This document shows positions 49,801-61,559 of a DNA stretch of 64,000 nucleotides, one piece after another. A program made the position numbers and the translations under genes. The DNA lies in the NCBI RefSeq assembly GCF_007655135.1, contig NC_045130.1, positions 620,001 through 684,000 of the forward strand, read 5' to 3'. Position 1 is the stretch's first letter. The number at the start of each line of letters is the position of its first letter. A model generated the notes under the pieces. That model was not told where the DNA came from, did no database searches, and saw only the letters and a list, made by a program, of their open reading frames with translations. This stretch comes from Punica granatum. Lineage: Eukaryota; Streptophyta; Magnoliopsida; Myrtales; Lythraceae.

Positions 49801-50791
49801 GATTATTGGGGGAGAATATGCATTTTTATTTCCCATTCAAGAGAAGATAGGAATTATGAATGATGCCATAATCACAATATGTAAGTCAAAATTAATCAAT
49901 TTGAGCTGCTTGAAAAGATGCTTTTTTTGTCACCTACCTCAAATTAGACACAGTAAATTACTGCAATATGAACAACATACCCAACTTACTCAGAGAAATA
50001 AAGGGCATGGGAAACTGGGATTCAATTGGAGAAAGAAAGGGCGTTCTCAGAGGCAACAGGTCTCTAGTTTCTGAAGAGGCAAAAGGAGAATGTGCGAACC
50101 TCAGCTTGATTACAGATGTGGATGTAAGCATCCAGGACTTTGTGCATGTTTTCTCTCTCGAGCTCACGGCGAGCCCTGACTTCGTTGTCACTGAGTGGAC
50201 CCACTGTAGCATTTTACAAAAAAACAACCAAGTAGAAACTTGTAACACAAGCCATAAATAATAGGGAAAAAACAGTCTTGATGGATGTCGAGCAGGGGTT
50301 TGGCACTACGCTTCACGAACAAAACCGGGATAAGAGAAATCTGCCGGGTCGAAGCACAGCAGCTAGCTAGCTAGCAAACTAACACTTGATTACCTACTAC
50401 TGCTACTACTACAACTACCAGAACAACTAATTACTTTTCTACTCCAAACAAACGACTCCAGGAAAATCGTACAGCTGAACAGATCATCAGAACAGAAAAC
50501 AAAGGCAATCAATATTCATTGCCCAGACAAATATTATATCAGCAAATAAACGAGGAAGCTTTCAGCAGCTAAAATTGGTAAAGCAAGCAAGAGCCACACT
50601 TTATTTGTATATGAAGACGGGCACTGACTGGTGTAATCGATGCGATCCGGCTGATGAACATGAAGAATCCGAAAATGTCCACCGAAGTTGTCGAGGGCCC
50701 AACGGAGAGTGGACTTGCTCTCCTCGACGTCTTTCCCGACCGCCACGTAAACTCTCTCGTTCACAACCCGCGCCGGCGATTCCTCTCCCAT
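46846..50791 (-). CDS. U-box protein with degenerate kinase domain (USP-kinase-U-box), 9 exons, about 746 aa
   Basis: Exons 5' to 3': 50791-50629, 50203-50100, 49745-49624, 49545-49441, 49342-49114, 48989-48849, 48680-48243, 47943-47206, 47046-46846; lengths keep frame throughout. Order: N-terminal USP-like domain (residues 1 to about 165), serine-rich linker, coiled coil (about 242-370), kinase-like domain (about 377-650), U-box (about 672-740, CPISHEIMEEPTVAADGY). The U-box, which binds E2 enzymes, is intact. The kinase-like domain looks inactive: glycine loop IGEDGYCNIYRG has lost two glycines and the DFG aspartate is Gly (CGFGRG, residue 531). The VAIK lysine (418), catalytic-loop Asp (513) and Asn (518) remain, with R replacing the loop lysine (515). 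It may act as an E3 scaffold. Intron 7 uses a GC donor. Paralogue lies at 54668-59950. Confidence 0.88.
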
Positions 50792-51084
50792 CCTCCGCTG
50801 GTGCACAAAGTAAACCCAGAGAGAAAGAGGAGAGGAAAGGAGATGACTGACACTCTCTCTGCTCTTCACTGATGGCGATTTTTATACAGCCCAGCCGGGA
50901 GTATGGTATAGTAGAGAGTTTAACTTCTAGAGGAAGGTTGCGAACAGGGAAGGGAAAGAGAGAAGAAGGACCCACCCAGCCAAGAAAAATAAAATAAAAT
51001 CAGGACTTTTCATTTCGTCCATCATTGATTCATTCATTGGAGACACAACCAAACCAAGGATCCAATCCAATCCGTCCCCACCCC

Positions 51085-51115
<31 letters not shown>

Positions 51116-51326
51116 AAAGGAGAAAAATAAAAACCCCATTGTTATTGCCCTGTTGAACTTGAACCTCTGTGTGTCTCTGCGAGTCTGCATCATCAGCTCT
51201 GCAGCATAGTGCCGGGCCTGGCTGCTCTGTGCCTGTACGCTCAGTTAACCTGAGAAAAAGCTTCTTCTTTTTTCTTTTTTCTTTTTTCCCAGTTGTCTCG
51301 GCAGATGGAAGTCAGTCCATCGGGGA
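50792..51326. other. Upstream region of U-box gene 1 with poly(C)/poly(A) tract
   Basis: Between about 51077 and 51118 lies an almost uninterrupted run of about 29 C followed by 13 A (plus strand), 290-330 bases upstream of the start codon. Homopolymer lengths in such tracts are often unreliable in assemblies. Confidence 0.7.
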
Positions 51327-51727
51327 CCCTAAAATTACACTGATGATTCAAAAAATTTCACTAATATATCAAGTTGATCTAAAAAATTTTTTTTCTTATT
51401 TGATGATACAAAATGTTTCAAAATCTCTCTCTCCTTCGACGATTCTTCCATTTTTTTTTCTTCTTCTTCGAGAATAGGGCGAGGGAAGGGAAGAGCAAGA
51501 CGAGAAGAAAAAGAAGAAAGGGGGGAGGGGGGAGAGAGGGGGAGAGAGAGAGAGAGTTTACTGTTTCAATCACGTCAACGACGCTTGACGGTGTCAGTTG
51601 CGATTTGACGATTTATACTATCATGTTACATTTTTGCAACATTTTGTACAATAAAGTAACAAAGAAAAATTTTTGAACCAACTTGATATATTAGTAAAAT
51701 TTTCTAAATCACCAGTGTAATTTATCC
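51327..51727. mobile_element. Short relative of the 14834-16053 inverted-repeat element
   Basis: The left end reads TAAAATTACACTGATGATTC and the inverted right end reads TAAATTACACTGGTGATTTA. Both continue with CTAATATATCAAGTTG and with ACAAAATGTT. The subterminal sequence, including GTCAACGACG near the arm end, resembles the bigger element at 14834-16053, so the two belong to one family. This copy is about 400 bp, with a short CT/GA-rich core. Target duplication is not clear. Confidence 0.65.
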
Positions 51728-51940
51728 AAAAAAAAATCTTTTTTTTAAGAAAAATATTTTAATAAAACAAATAATTTATTTGATAGTAGCGATTTTTGAA
51801 ATAAAAAATCAATGAATATTCATTGGCAATAAATCACTCTTTTTGAAATACTCTCTTCGTGACTTTTTAAATTCTTCCCCTCTGGGCAAAATGAGTTCTT
51901 AGAGTTTGAAGTAATTCTTCAATACCAGGAGTTGACTTCG

Positions 51941-52046
51941 AGTATGCTCTGTACTTACCTCTTATGAGGATCATGCACATCAGAAAGAATTAAAGTATGC
52001 TCTGTGTTTGCCTCTTATGAGGATCCTGCACATCAGAAAGAATAAT
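51941..52046. repeat. Tandem duplication, 53-bp period
   Basis: AGTATGCTCTGT(A/G) ... CTCTTATGAGGATC ... CACATCAGAAAGAAT occurs at 51941 and 51994, differing at a few positions. Confidence 0.85.
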
Positions 52047-53207
52047 GTCGCTCAGATATTCGATCTAAGGTAATCCTAGGAAATCGATGGTATTAACGGT
52101 ACAAGTTCTGAAAATGTGTGACGGAACGCAAGGGCTTGAGCATGTTACCCAGGAGAGGCGTTGAGCATGATCACATATCCTTCAGGGCTTATGTCGTTAA
52201 TATTATTGCACTTCCCTAGCTTCACCTATAATTGAACAAGTACAAGGAGAAAATGTGCAAGAATGTACATTACAGATAAAAAAAACAATAAATCCACCTA
52301 GATCAATACAAAGAAAAATACAAAGTCACCGAAACACATCAAATAATGATAAATACAATTGTAAAGATCATTCAAGTTGCTATAGTTCGTTTTAAACATT
52401 TTGCGACTAAACTTTATATGGACTTCATTGGGAAGTATAGCATAGCACAATCTATGTAGAAACAGCTAGAAAAAGAGTGATAGAACCAAGAGGAGTCTTG
52501 GACCGGTACCCAGTAGGAACCCTTTACAAATCACACCGCTAGACCAAATCAATCAACCAATTTCTAAACAGCCAAATCCCTAGATAGTCAAACCAATTCG
52601 GCAAAATTTCTTTAACTGATTCAAACCAGCAACAGTCATACTAATCAAAATCAGCTAGACTATCAAGTCAATGTACCTAAACTTCCTTGATTGGTTCAAA
52701 CTTACGAGTGTTGTCGAGGAGCCGAGACCTGTAAAACCAACAAAAAGGGGGACAACCATAAAAGATAGAATTCACAAGCAGTCGGTATGATTGGCTAAGC
52801 CTAAAGTGCCATCATTTGTAGTGGAGGGCAGGGATTCTATCGTAGGAGCGGAGGGGCGGACAACCGAAGACTCCACCAGAAGGGAGAAGCCACGAGGGAA
52901 GAGGAGGGGTGGATTAGCAAACTAGCGGGGAGGGTAACTAACTGGAGAATGATTGTTATTTAGGGTTTTTGTCCCGTTTCCATTGAAAAAAAAAAAAAAA
53001 AAAAAAAGGACCAGAGAAGGCTGCCACTGCGAGCATTTGGGTCAGACCCAAGCCCGACCCAAACTCCAACTGAAACTATCTGGCTCAGCTCCGCACCCGA
53101 TTCGGGCAATGTATAGCAAATAGCACTTCTTAAGTGGTATTGGGGGTAATTCATATGCGAAATGGACTATTTTCGCAGTCATAGGCAAACGACCTGTGAT
53201 ACCTAAC
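52047..53207. other. Intergenic DNA between the two U-box genes
   Basis: No coding family is recognised on either strand. An A-run lies at 52986-53006. Possible decayed repeat. Confidence 0.4.
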
Positions 53208-53505
53208 CGACTTGCTCTCTCGGATGATAGTCGTTTCATAATTAAAAATTGCTCATGTAATTCGACTCTTCTCACTCATTTACTATGTATTCTTTGACTA
53301 ATGCTTTCCATTTCGTGAAAATCATCCCATTGTTGCTGATAATATTATATTTGAACTTGCTCACTATCTCAGATGATTGTCGTTTCATAATTAAAATTGC
53401 TCGTGTAATTCGACTCCTCGCACTTATAGTTGCTTACCAGGTATTCTTCGACTAATACTTCGTATTCGAGAAATCATGCCGAAGCTGCCGATAATATAAT
53501 ATAAC
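53208..53505. repeat. Tandem duplication, about 149-bp period
   Basis: Two copies share CTTGCTC, GTCGTTTCATAATTAAAA, TGTAATTCGACTC, a GTATTCTT(T/C)GACTAATGCTT-like block and GCTGATAATAT. The offset between GTCGTTTCATAATTAAAA copies is about 149 bases. Confidence 0.75.
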
Positions 53506-53698
53506 TTTTTCTTTTTCTTTTTCTTTTTTTGGGTGAAAGCTGTCGTCTCCCACGTTCTCCATTTTTTCTTTTTCACAATGAATAGTGCTGAGTGGAAGTA
53601 TCTTTCAATTGATCTTTAATTCATTGAATCTGCCATCGATGATATTCAATTATAAATCTCCGAAAACACAATAATAATGGCAGAATAAAAGTGAAAGG

Positions 53699-54357
53699 GA
53701 AAATTGTGTCCTATATCTCAATATTTACGCGTTATCTTAATTTTATCTTATATCGATTTTTTTTAGGTATCCTAACGTTAATAATTTGATATCAAATCTA
53801 TTCCATCGTAAACATTCCGTCCATTTTTAACGGAAATGCTAGCGTGTTAATTGCTTGACAGCGCTAACGTGGAGTGTGTGACTCTCAATACAAGAAAAAA
53901 ATAACACTATGTATCTCAATCTTTTAACATTTTCTCAATTTTATCCCAACTTTTTTTTATTAATTTTATCTCAATCTTTTCATAATTTCTCAAATTTATC
54001 CTCACCCGTTAGGATAATATTGAGAAAACAGTAAAAGATTGCAATAAGATTGATATACTATCGCAATGTTAGAATAAAATTGAAAAAGCATTAAAATGTT
54101 AGAATAAACTGAGAAACAACAAAAAAGTTTGAGATATACATTGTAACTTTTCTCTTATATCGGAATCCACATATTCTCCACGTCAGATCCGTCAGACAAT
54201 TAACGGATCACTCAGCATTTCCGTAAAAAATGGATGAAACTTTTACGACAAGATAGATTTGAAACAAAATCATTAAGGTTATAATACCTCAGGAAAAAAA
54301 AATCATCATTGTAATAAAACTAAAATAATATGTAAAAATTGCGATACATTACATCAA
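53699..54357. mobile_element. Inverted-repeat (foldback) element
   Basis: Left arm features (TTTAGGTATCCTAAC, AAATTTGATATCAAATC-like, TTTTTAACGGAAATGCT, AACGTGGAG) recur inverted on the right (CTCCACGT, AGCATTTCCGTAAAAAATGG, GATTTGAAACAAAATC, TTATAATACCTCAGG). The left terminus GGAAAATTGTGTCCT resembles that of the 35079-36255 element. The right terminus is eroded. No ORF. Confidence 0.65.
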
Positions 54358-54667
54358 ATCTATTTAGATATCACGTCCCAGTGGAGCGTACCATAATTTA
54401 CACAATAGATTGACCGTACCTTTAGTGTGTACATACACAAGTAGATTACAAATATTCCTGGGCTGTCCTGTATTTTACTATCTTATCATTTATCATATAC
54501 ATATGCAACTACTAATATACTCTTCAAAATCTGCAGGAAACGTGCATGAGAGAGAGAGTGCGAAACCACGATGCCGACAGATTCTACTCTTATGAGATGC
54601 AAGAAAGAAAAATTCAACAACAAAAAGAAGGGCACTCAGCTTGTACATGAAGGAGAACCCGGAGGGT

Positions 54668-57600
54668 TCAGGTTGAACGGTTATGAACCCACTCCTGGAT
54701 CGAGGAGCGGAGCGCACGATTCGGGACCAGATTGGTATGAGCAAGCGGGTAATTTGTCATGGGTGAACTGTCGTGGCCGCTCTCCAGCCACCCTCTCAGA
54801 GCCTCAGCCTCATATGTGTATCCATCCGCTGCTACATGCGGATCTTGCATGACTTCCTACAGAGGTTCAAGGAAGTCAAAGATGCATCAGAACTCGCCAA
54901 CTGATAAATTATATATATATATATGTGTGTGTGTGCGCGCGCGCGCATCAACAAAGATATATATTACGCTGACAACCTGGGAAGTCTTGTTTATTTGTCT
55001 ACAGAAGCCATTTTCAATTCGGAAAACCATATCGATCCCTTCTTTTCACTTACGATAAGGGGTAAAAAAATAAAAAATCTTTCCATCATCAAATAATACC
55101 GTCATGTAAAGTCATTCCAAACATAAAGACAAAAAGAGATGAACTCACCAACAGTATGGGGCAAATGAAATATGGAGGAGGTTGCGATTGCTCTCCGCCA
55201 CCAAACGGAGCGGAGGGTGACCCTCTGCAGAAAGCCCTCATTGGTTCAAGTACCCTCCAGACTTCTGACTCGAGATTGGGTCGGTTCTTCCTGTTCATAT
55301 CACAGCACCTTAAAGCCAAGTGAACCAACTGCTCGGCCTGCACAAAGGGCCAGTCTCCCGCCAACGGATCTAAAAGTGCTTTTAGGTTTCCTTTGTCGAG
55401 GGCATATTGAACTTCTTTCACGATTCCCAGGGCATGTCTGCCTGTTAGCAATCTAAGCAGAATAATCCCGAAACTGTATGCATCTGACTTCGTTGAGAGC
55501 TCTCCAGTGGAGAAGAACTCGGGGTCCATGTAAGCAAAGGTGCCCTTAGGCTCAGTCCGGCATAAGAGAGTTGTGTTGTTGCTAGAACTCTGATCCCGAT
55601 GTAGAAATCGGCAGATTCCAAAGTCGCCGAGTTTGCTCACAAAATGGGCATCGAGAAGGACATTTGCTGGTTTTATGTCACCATGAACGATGCTGTGAGG
55701 TTTGCTAGAATGGAGGAAGATGAGAGCAGAACACATCTCAGCAGCAATTCGTACTCGAGTTTGCCATGAAAGTGGAGGGGAGTTGTCTCGACAGCTGAGC
55801 CGATCTTCAAGGCTCCCATTAGGTAGAAATTCATATATGAGAGCCCAAGCTTCCGGGCAAGAACCGATAAGCGTGACTAGATTGGGGTGTCTAACTTTAC
55901 TCAAAACATCGACCTAAGAAACAAAAAAAAAAAGAAGGAAAATATCATGATAATAACTCTAACTCGTTATGAGTAAACAGATTAGAGCAAATTCTAGGTA
56001 AATTTTTTCTTTTGCCAGTCAACCATAAGGAAGCAGAACTTTGAACTATTGAATGCACCAGATCAATGACATTTTCCTTTTGCCCCAAATCCTTAACACG
56101 GAGTATAGTAGATCCTATAGTTATTTGCAAGGCTTCTATTGGTATTCCAATTATGTGACCCCAGATAAGTGTGAGCGAGGTCCTTCAAGATGGTACTGTC
56201 TTTTCTTGGTAACTGGATTTCTTGATTTTATAACCCCCACCCCACACCAAAAAAAAAAAAACAAAGAAAATAACAGATCGCAAATAAACCTATGATTTTC
56301 AAGAAAGTACATACTCAAACTGTCTTACCTCCTGCTGAAATTCTGAAGGGCCCTGCAAGCTGTGAGGATGCGGAATCTTGATAGCAACTTGAGTGTGACG
56401 AAGAAGACCCTTATATATGCTCCCATACCCGCCTTCTCCAATCTTCAGCGATGCATCAAAGTTTTTAGTTGCCTCCTCAATTTCTGAAAATGAAATCTCA
56501 GAGTAGAAACGAGGGGTGGATATACTTGAGCTTTCTCTTTGTCTCGTTCTCAGCTCCTCAGCTTCTTTGAGTGCACTGTCACGTTCTATTTGCAAGTCAT
56601 CTCTTTCTTTCTTAAAACTCTGCAACAGCTCAACTGCAGATATAATCTTTTGTTCTAACTCCTGCACAACCTGATCAGATTCTGCAATTTGAATCTCCAA
56701 TGACGATTTCCGCTCCAAGGCAATATGGAGCTCATTCATGACCTCATCTCTCTCACACTTCATCTTTTCAAGCGCTTCTTCTTGTTTTGCAAGTTCTTGC
56801 TCAATATCTCTCTTTTGTTTGACCTCCTCACTGTACAGGCTCTCCAGTGCTTTTGTCTGCAAGTAATACATAAAGGTCTGATTAGTATCTCTCAGCCTTC
56901 AATTGACGGCTTAATGACGTGCAATAGAACTACTTAGGCAGAGTCTAGAAATTAAAATTGGTGGAGACTCCACTTTTCCATAAAACTGGAGAATCCAAAA
57001 ATTTTACAAAAGTTCGTGTTAAAAAAAAAAAAAAGAACAAAAAGTTGAAGATGTTCTTCATGCGTGCGAAAAATTAAAGAAAGCCCATCCAGTAGTAACA
57101 ATATCTTTTCTGAGCCGGATCAATCATGATTTATGTGTGGCACTTCCATTATTTATAACGTATCATACAAAATATAATAGTAATGACACATAATATATAC
57201 ATCTTTAAAAAAATGATCGTATTTGCTTTTTGAAAAGCAAATATAAAACACATCTTATCTATGAAAAAAAATGATCTAATTTGTTTTCTGAAAAGCAAAT
57301 ATGATCTTACATGATTTGTTTTATACGAATCTTCTCATAAAATATTTCTATTAAAATCGAGAAAATAATGATTGGTCTCACAAATCTATATTTATATCTT
57401 TCAAAAAATACAATTGCTCTCGTATGGAAAGAAGACTTCTCAACTGGCAACAGAACAGTCGAGTACAGTAAAAATTTCTTAATCAAATTCATATTTGTAA
57501 TATACTGGTGACGCAATGGCTTAACAAAATATGCACGGCATAGGAAAATGGAAATTTACCCTTCGCACGGCGTCGATAAAGTCCTTTTCAGCTTTTCCAC

Positions 57601-59950
57601 GGTTGATTGCCTCCTCAAGTGCTGCTCGTTTTGCACTCTCAGCTTCTACTAGGGCTCGTTCAAGTTGATCGCAGAGATTATCATCTATGCTTCCATCCTG
57701 TAAGAATCCGTCAAACTTCAACAGCTTTCCTCAATAAATAATTAGACTGGAGCACCCATAATTGCAACACATAATAGCTTAAAGAAAAGGGGAAATTAGA
57801 ATACCAGCACACTGGGAGAAGAGGAATGTTCGCTGACGGCAGCGTCTTTTAATTGAGTTGATTCTAGCCTCCTCTCCCTTGTCACTGTCCTAGAAAGTGA
57901 CAATGATGCTGAATCCAAGGCTGGACTAGAAGGGCATGATGAAAGAACTGAAGCTGGAGAAGGATTTTCCCTGACGATTCCGTCCCATTCATGATAACTA
58001 CCCGGTCCGACCAACAAGCTTCTTGCAGTTAATGACTCTCCAGCCTCATTTAGTGAAGAAGAAGCAGTTAATCTGACTCCACGACCGTTGCCATTTGAAG
58101 AGAATACCCGAATCAACATATCTTGAACTGGATTAGTCAACTTTACTGGATCACTCTTCTGCGATGAAGAGGATCTTGAACTTGCGAAACTTAATTGTCC
58201 AACATTTGAGGGACTACTCATTTGCAGTGCTGAAGTAGAAGCTTCTGCTTCTGCTTCTGCTTCTGCATCTGCTTTTGCTCGATCAGTAACAACACCCTCC
58301 CTAAAATTGAAACAATAACTGAGATGAGCAGCAAAAGTAGATCTTGCTTGAATCTAAAAATTCCCAGTAATGTAAAAAAGGAAGTCAAAATAGAAAATTG
58401 CACTACTTCCCAAACACTTTCTTACAGGCAATAAAGCAGCATTTACTTAGCTGAGGTATAAGCGTGGTCATTTAGAAATTGTAAAGGAAAATTACTAACT
58501 AGCCCTACATAGTAATTTTAATAAGCGTTATATCCTGAAGCATGAAAGTAATTGCAGGACAATACAACGAAAATCTAGCTTATAACCTTGTATATATAAG
58601 GTGCCCATTGCAAATAAACCATATATGACAGGAGATAGGTGCTTCATCTCGGATGTAGACAGCTTTCTTCGACTTCAGTTCTGTCATTCTTCTGCAAGTC
58701 AAACCAGAGATCAAACATCAGTACAAGGACCCCATGATACGCTGTCCTCATGATCAAAACATGCCTTAAGTCACCCGGACAACAAAATTAGCACAGCTTT
58801 TGAGGAGCACAACATGTCCACGGAGGTGGAGAGAAAAGGTAGAGCGAACTAAGAAACTCTTCTAAGCTCTTACCTAGAATAGCGTCTCCCTGATGCTGCC
58901 CCCATGACAAGCTTTCTAATGCCATGTAGAGTAATAAGCTCCAGCATCCCCTTCTCAATAGAGTCCTTTTCTATATAAAGTTTTTCTGCCCGCACCTATA
59001 GGAAATACAATTTAATGGACTTCATGTCTTACTTAAAATATCTACTGAGTATAGCAGCTTACAATGAAAAGCTGAAGAAGAAGGATAGTGGGCTTACCCC
59101 CATCTGCTTACAAGTGAGCAAATATTCATCCAGAAGCTCGTCCATGTCATGCCTCTCGGTTTCACGATGTTCCCTTACTTTCTCTTCTTTGACTGCGTTT
59201 ACAGGCAATTCCGTACCCACTGCAAACAAAAGAACTCAAGACAGTCAAATAATGAACCAAATGTAATACCCAGTGGCAGCTGCTAGGCAAAAACAAGCAA
59301 AAAGAAAATTAACATCGCACAATTCATCATTTGTCTCTGACCTCAGCTCAAACCTTTTGCATTCATTTTTATGTGGGGAACTATTCCCAAGTTGGCAGAT
59401 CATGTGCTCGACATTGTCAAAGGATGAAAATCAATTCAATCTAAAACCCATGAAACTGACCTACGGATTTTACCATTTTATCTTTCTGATTTACAATAAA
59501 AACTCACTCTTCCATCTCAATCATGGGTAATCAACCAAGTGGATCATAATTTCCAGTAACCCATCAATCCAATCATATGTATTAACCAAACTTACTCAAG
59601 AAGGACAGCATTTTATAACAATAGCACAGGAATATATACTTAAGCAATCATCCAGGCGAAGAATCAAACGGTGACTTACTGAATGGGATCTTCTGTGCAG
59701 GAACGAGGACACAGATGACGCAGATTTTCTTCCCTCCCGAGTTCTGCAATGCCCATATCAGAGTCATTCTGCTATCTTTAACATCTTTCCCAACCGCCAC
59801 ATAAATTTTGTCTTCAATAATCTGTGCCACTGGCACCGGTTCGGGTACAATCTCTCCTCTGCTTGCCATAATCCCAGCAACCCCAATATGATCAAGCCTA
59901 CTTAGACTGATCCTCTGAGTAAGCGTAGGCACGGGACTCACCACCGCCAT
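54668..59950 (-). CDS. USP-kinase-U-box protein (plant U-box receptor-like cytoplasmic kinase), 9 exons, about 911 aa
   Basis: Exons 5' to 3': 59950-59680, 59219-59098, 58995-58874, 58691-58587, 58300-57805, 57697-57560, 56856-56329, 55913-55149, 54856-54668; phases agree at every junction. USP-like domain about residues 33-200, serine-rich linker with an Ala-Glu repeat, coiled coil about 380-510, kinase about 545-830, U-box about 848-911 (EVMQDPHVAADGYTYE). The kinase looks active: IGEGGYGSIYKG loop, VAIK lysine, HGDIKPAN catalytic loop (Asp 673, Lys 675, Asn 678), intact DFG (Asp 691) and YMDPEF. It should combine Ser/Thr kinase and E3 ligase roles, as in the Arabidopsis PUB33/35/52 group; substrates unknown. 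Same architecture and intron positions as the gene at 46846-50791, so the pair arose by tandem duplication. The start at 59950 is chosen from two in-frame ATGs (the other at 59980). Confidence 0.92.
54908..54948. repeat. Compound microsatellite (AT)n(GT)n(GC)n
   Basis: Consecutive AT, GT and GC dinucleotide runs lie in the last intron of the U-box kinase gene. Alternating purine-pyrimidine sequence of this type can adopt Z-DNA. Confidence 0.85.
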
Positions 59951-61059
59951 GGAACAAGAAGGTAAGCTCAGACAATTCAATCAGAAAGCCGGAGTCCCTT
60001 CCCTCATAGAGAATTGACAAGACGTCAAATGCCCAAATTTCACTCCATCAATCAATCCTCTAGGTTCATCGAACTCTTCTTCTTCTACTTCGATTCGGCC
60101 ACTCCTTTCTTCGGATTACTCAATCGATGTAGCTTGAAATAGATTCGATGTGCAATCTCCTAAGCCGAAGGATGAAGCACCGAAAACCTCTCTCACAATT
60201 GCTTCTTCTCGTCATTCAACTTGCAGTCGGCCTCATCGTACAGAGGACGAGCAGATGGAGCAGGGGCTTCCGGTGGTGATTTTACATGAAAGAGGAAGAG
60301 AGAATCGTCAAGGTGAAGGTTTTGTTTCGTAAGCTCAATGATTCAGCTGTAAAGGGATTGCTTGTCTTCAGCTCAGACGACTAATGGTAAAAGAACAAAC
60401 GGGAGGTTCAGCAATGAAAAATAGCAAAATAATCAATGTTGACGAGAACATGTTCGAAAGCAGAAGTTACATTAACAATTCCATGGCGGGCTCCATGCCC
60501 TTCTTCTCCTCCATGGTCCACGCCTCTCTCTCTCTCTCTCTCTGAACTTCCAGTTCCAGTGGAGTGCTCATTCAAGGTCTCTCTCTCTCTCTAGACTCTG
60601 TCTTTTCTCTCTCTCTTCCATTTGCTTGCATCGTTTGCTTCAAGGGGAAGCATCCGTGGAGCTGAGTGGGACCCAGCACTGCCAGCACAGAGCATTGGGT
60701 TGAAATGAAGCCGGCGCACATGAGCCCGCGTTCAACCATGGCAGGTCCACCCGCACTGATTTCGTGTGGGCTCTCGTGGGCCCGGCCCGTAGGACCATCT
60801 ATATCCCTCGAGATATACGCTGTTTGTATCGCGCGATCATGTCAAAAGTCAACAAATCATTTTTTTTCCTGGTACGTATCATAATTTCCCGAATCCCATT
60901 GAGTCCCGATTAATCCAATGAGCTGGCTAATTAAGAGATAAAATTCTTACAATCGCAGATTTTCGGTATTCATAAGGATTTGAATCCGAGACCTTGTTCT
61001 TCGCGATCGGGAAATTCAACAGGTAGTCCACTTAGCTCTCGATTATATCTGCCGGAAAA
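59951..61059. other. Upstream region of U-box gene 2 and intergenic DNA
   Basis: Probable promoter and leader of the gene ending at 54668, with (CT)n tracts at 60525-60543 and 60577-60592. ORFs at 60150-60332 and 60666-60884 do not resemble known proteins. Confidence 0.45.
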
Positions 61060-61478
61060 AACAGGTCATAAGAGAGTACATGAAGGGAGACAAAGCTATG
61101 GATCGAGCGTGTAGAAAGTCAGAGCTATACATCAAGTGCTCCTCAAGAGATAGAAATTGCAACTGCTCCAACAAAAAGAAAAAACACTATAAGAAGTGGA
61201 AGATATCCAAGGACAAATTCAAAAAATACTCCAAAAATATGAGATTTAGGAAAAAGTTCAAGTCCTCTAGATGCTACATTTGCAACCGGCTAGGCCACTT
61301 TGCAAAGAACTATCCAAACGCCCCAAAGCGCGTAGTCAAGCTGGTACAACAGCTGGAGAATGCTATCGACATCTCTTTGGAGAGAGATGACATGGAATCA
61401 CTCTTCTCCTTAGATGAAGCTGGACTCGATTCCATTGCGGCATTGGAAGTTTTCACAGATGCTGACTCTAATTTCTAA
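61060..61478 (+). pseudogene. Endogenous pararetrovirus-like coat-protein remnant (zinc knuckle)
   Basis: A lysine-rich segment precedes a CCHC zinc knuckle beginning at 61272 (CYICNRLGHF). The expected fourth ligand is a tyrosine codon (61311-61313), so the knuckle is broken. An acidic tail follows and the frame stops at 61478. Basic region, knuckle and acidic tail in this order are seen in Caulimoviridae coat proteins, and can also occur in Ty3/gypsy gag. The upstream part is missing or unrecognisable. Confidence 0.65.
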
Positions 61479-61559
61479 TAGTCTGAGTCTGACACCTGCT
61501 ACATCGTGGCAGAGGTGATAGGAGAAGTCAACCCGGTGAACTCAGTCCCACATTCCAGT

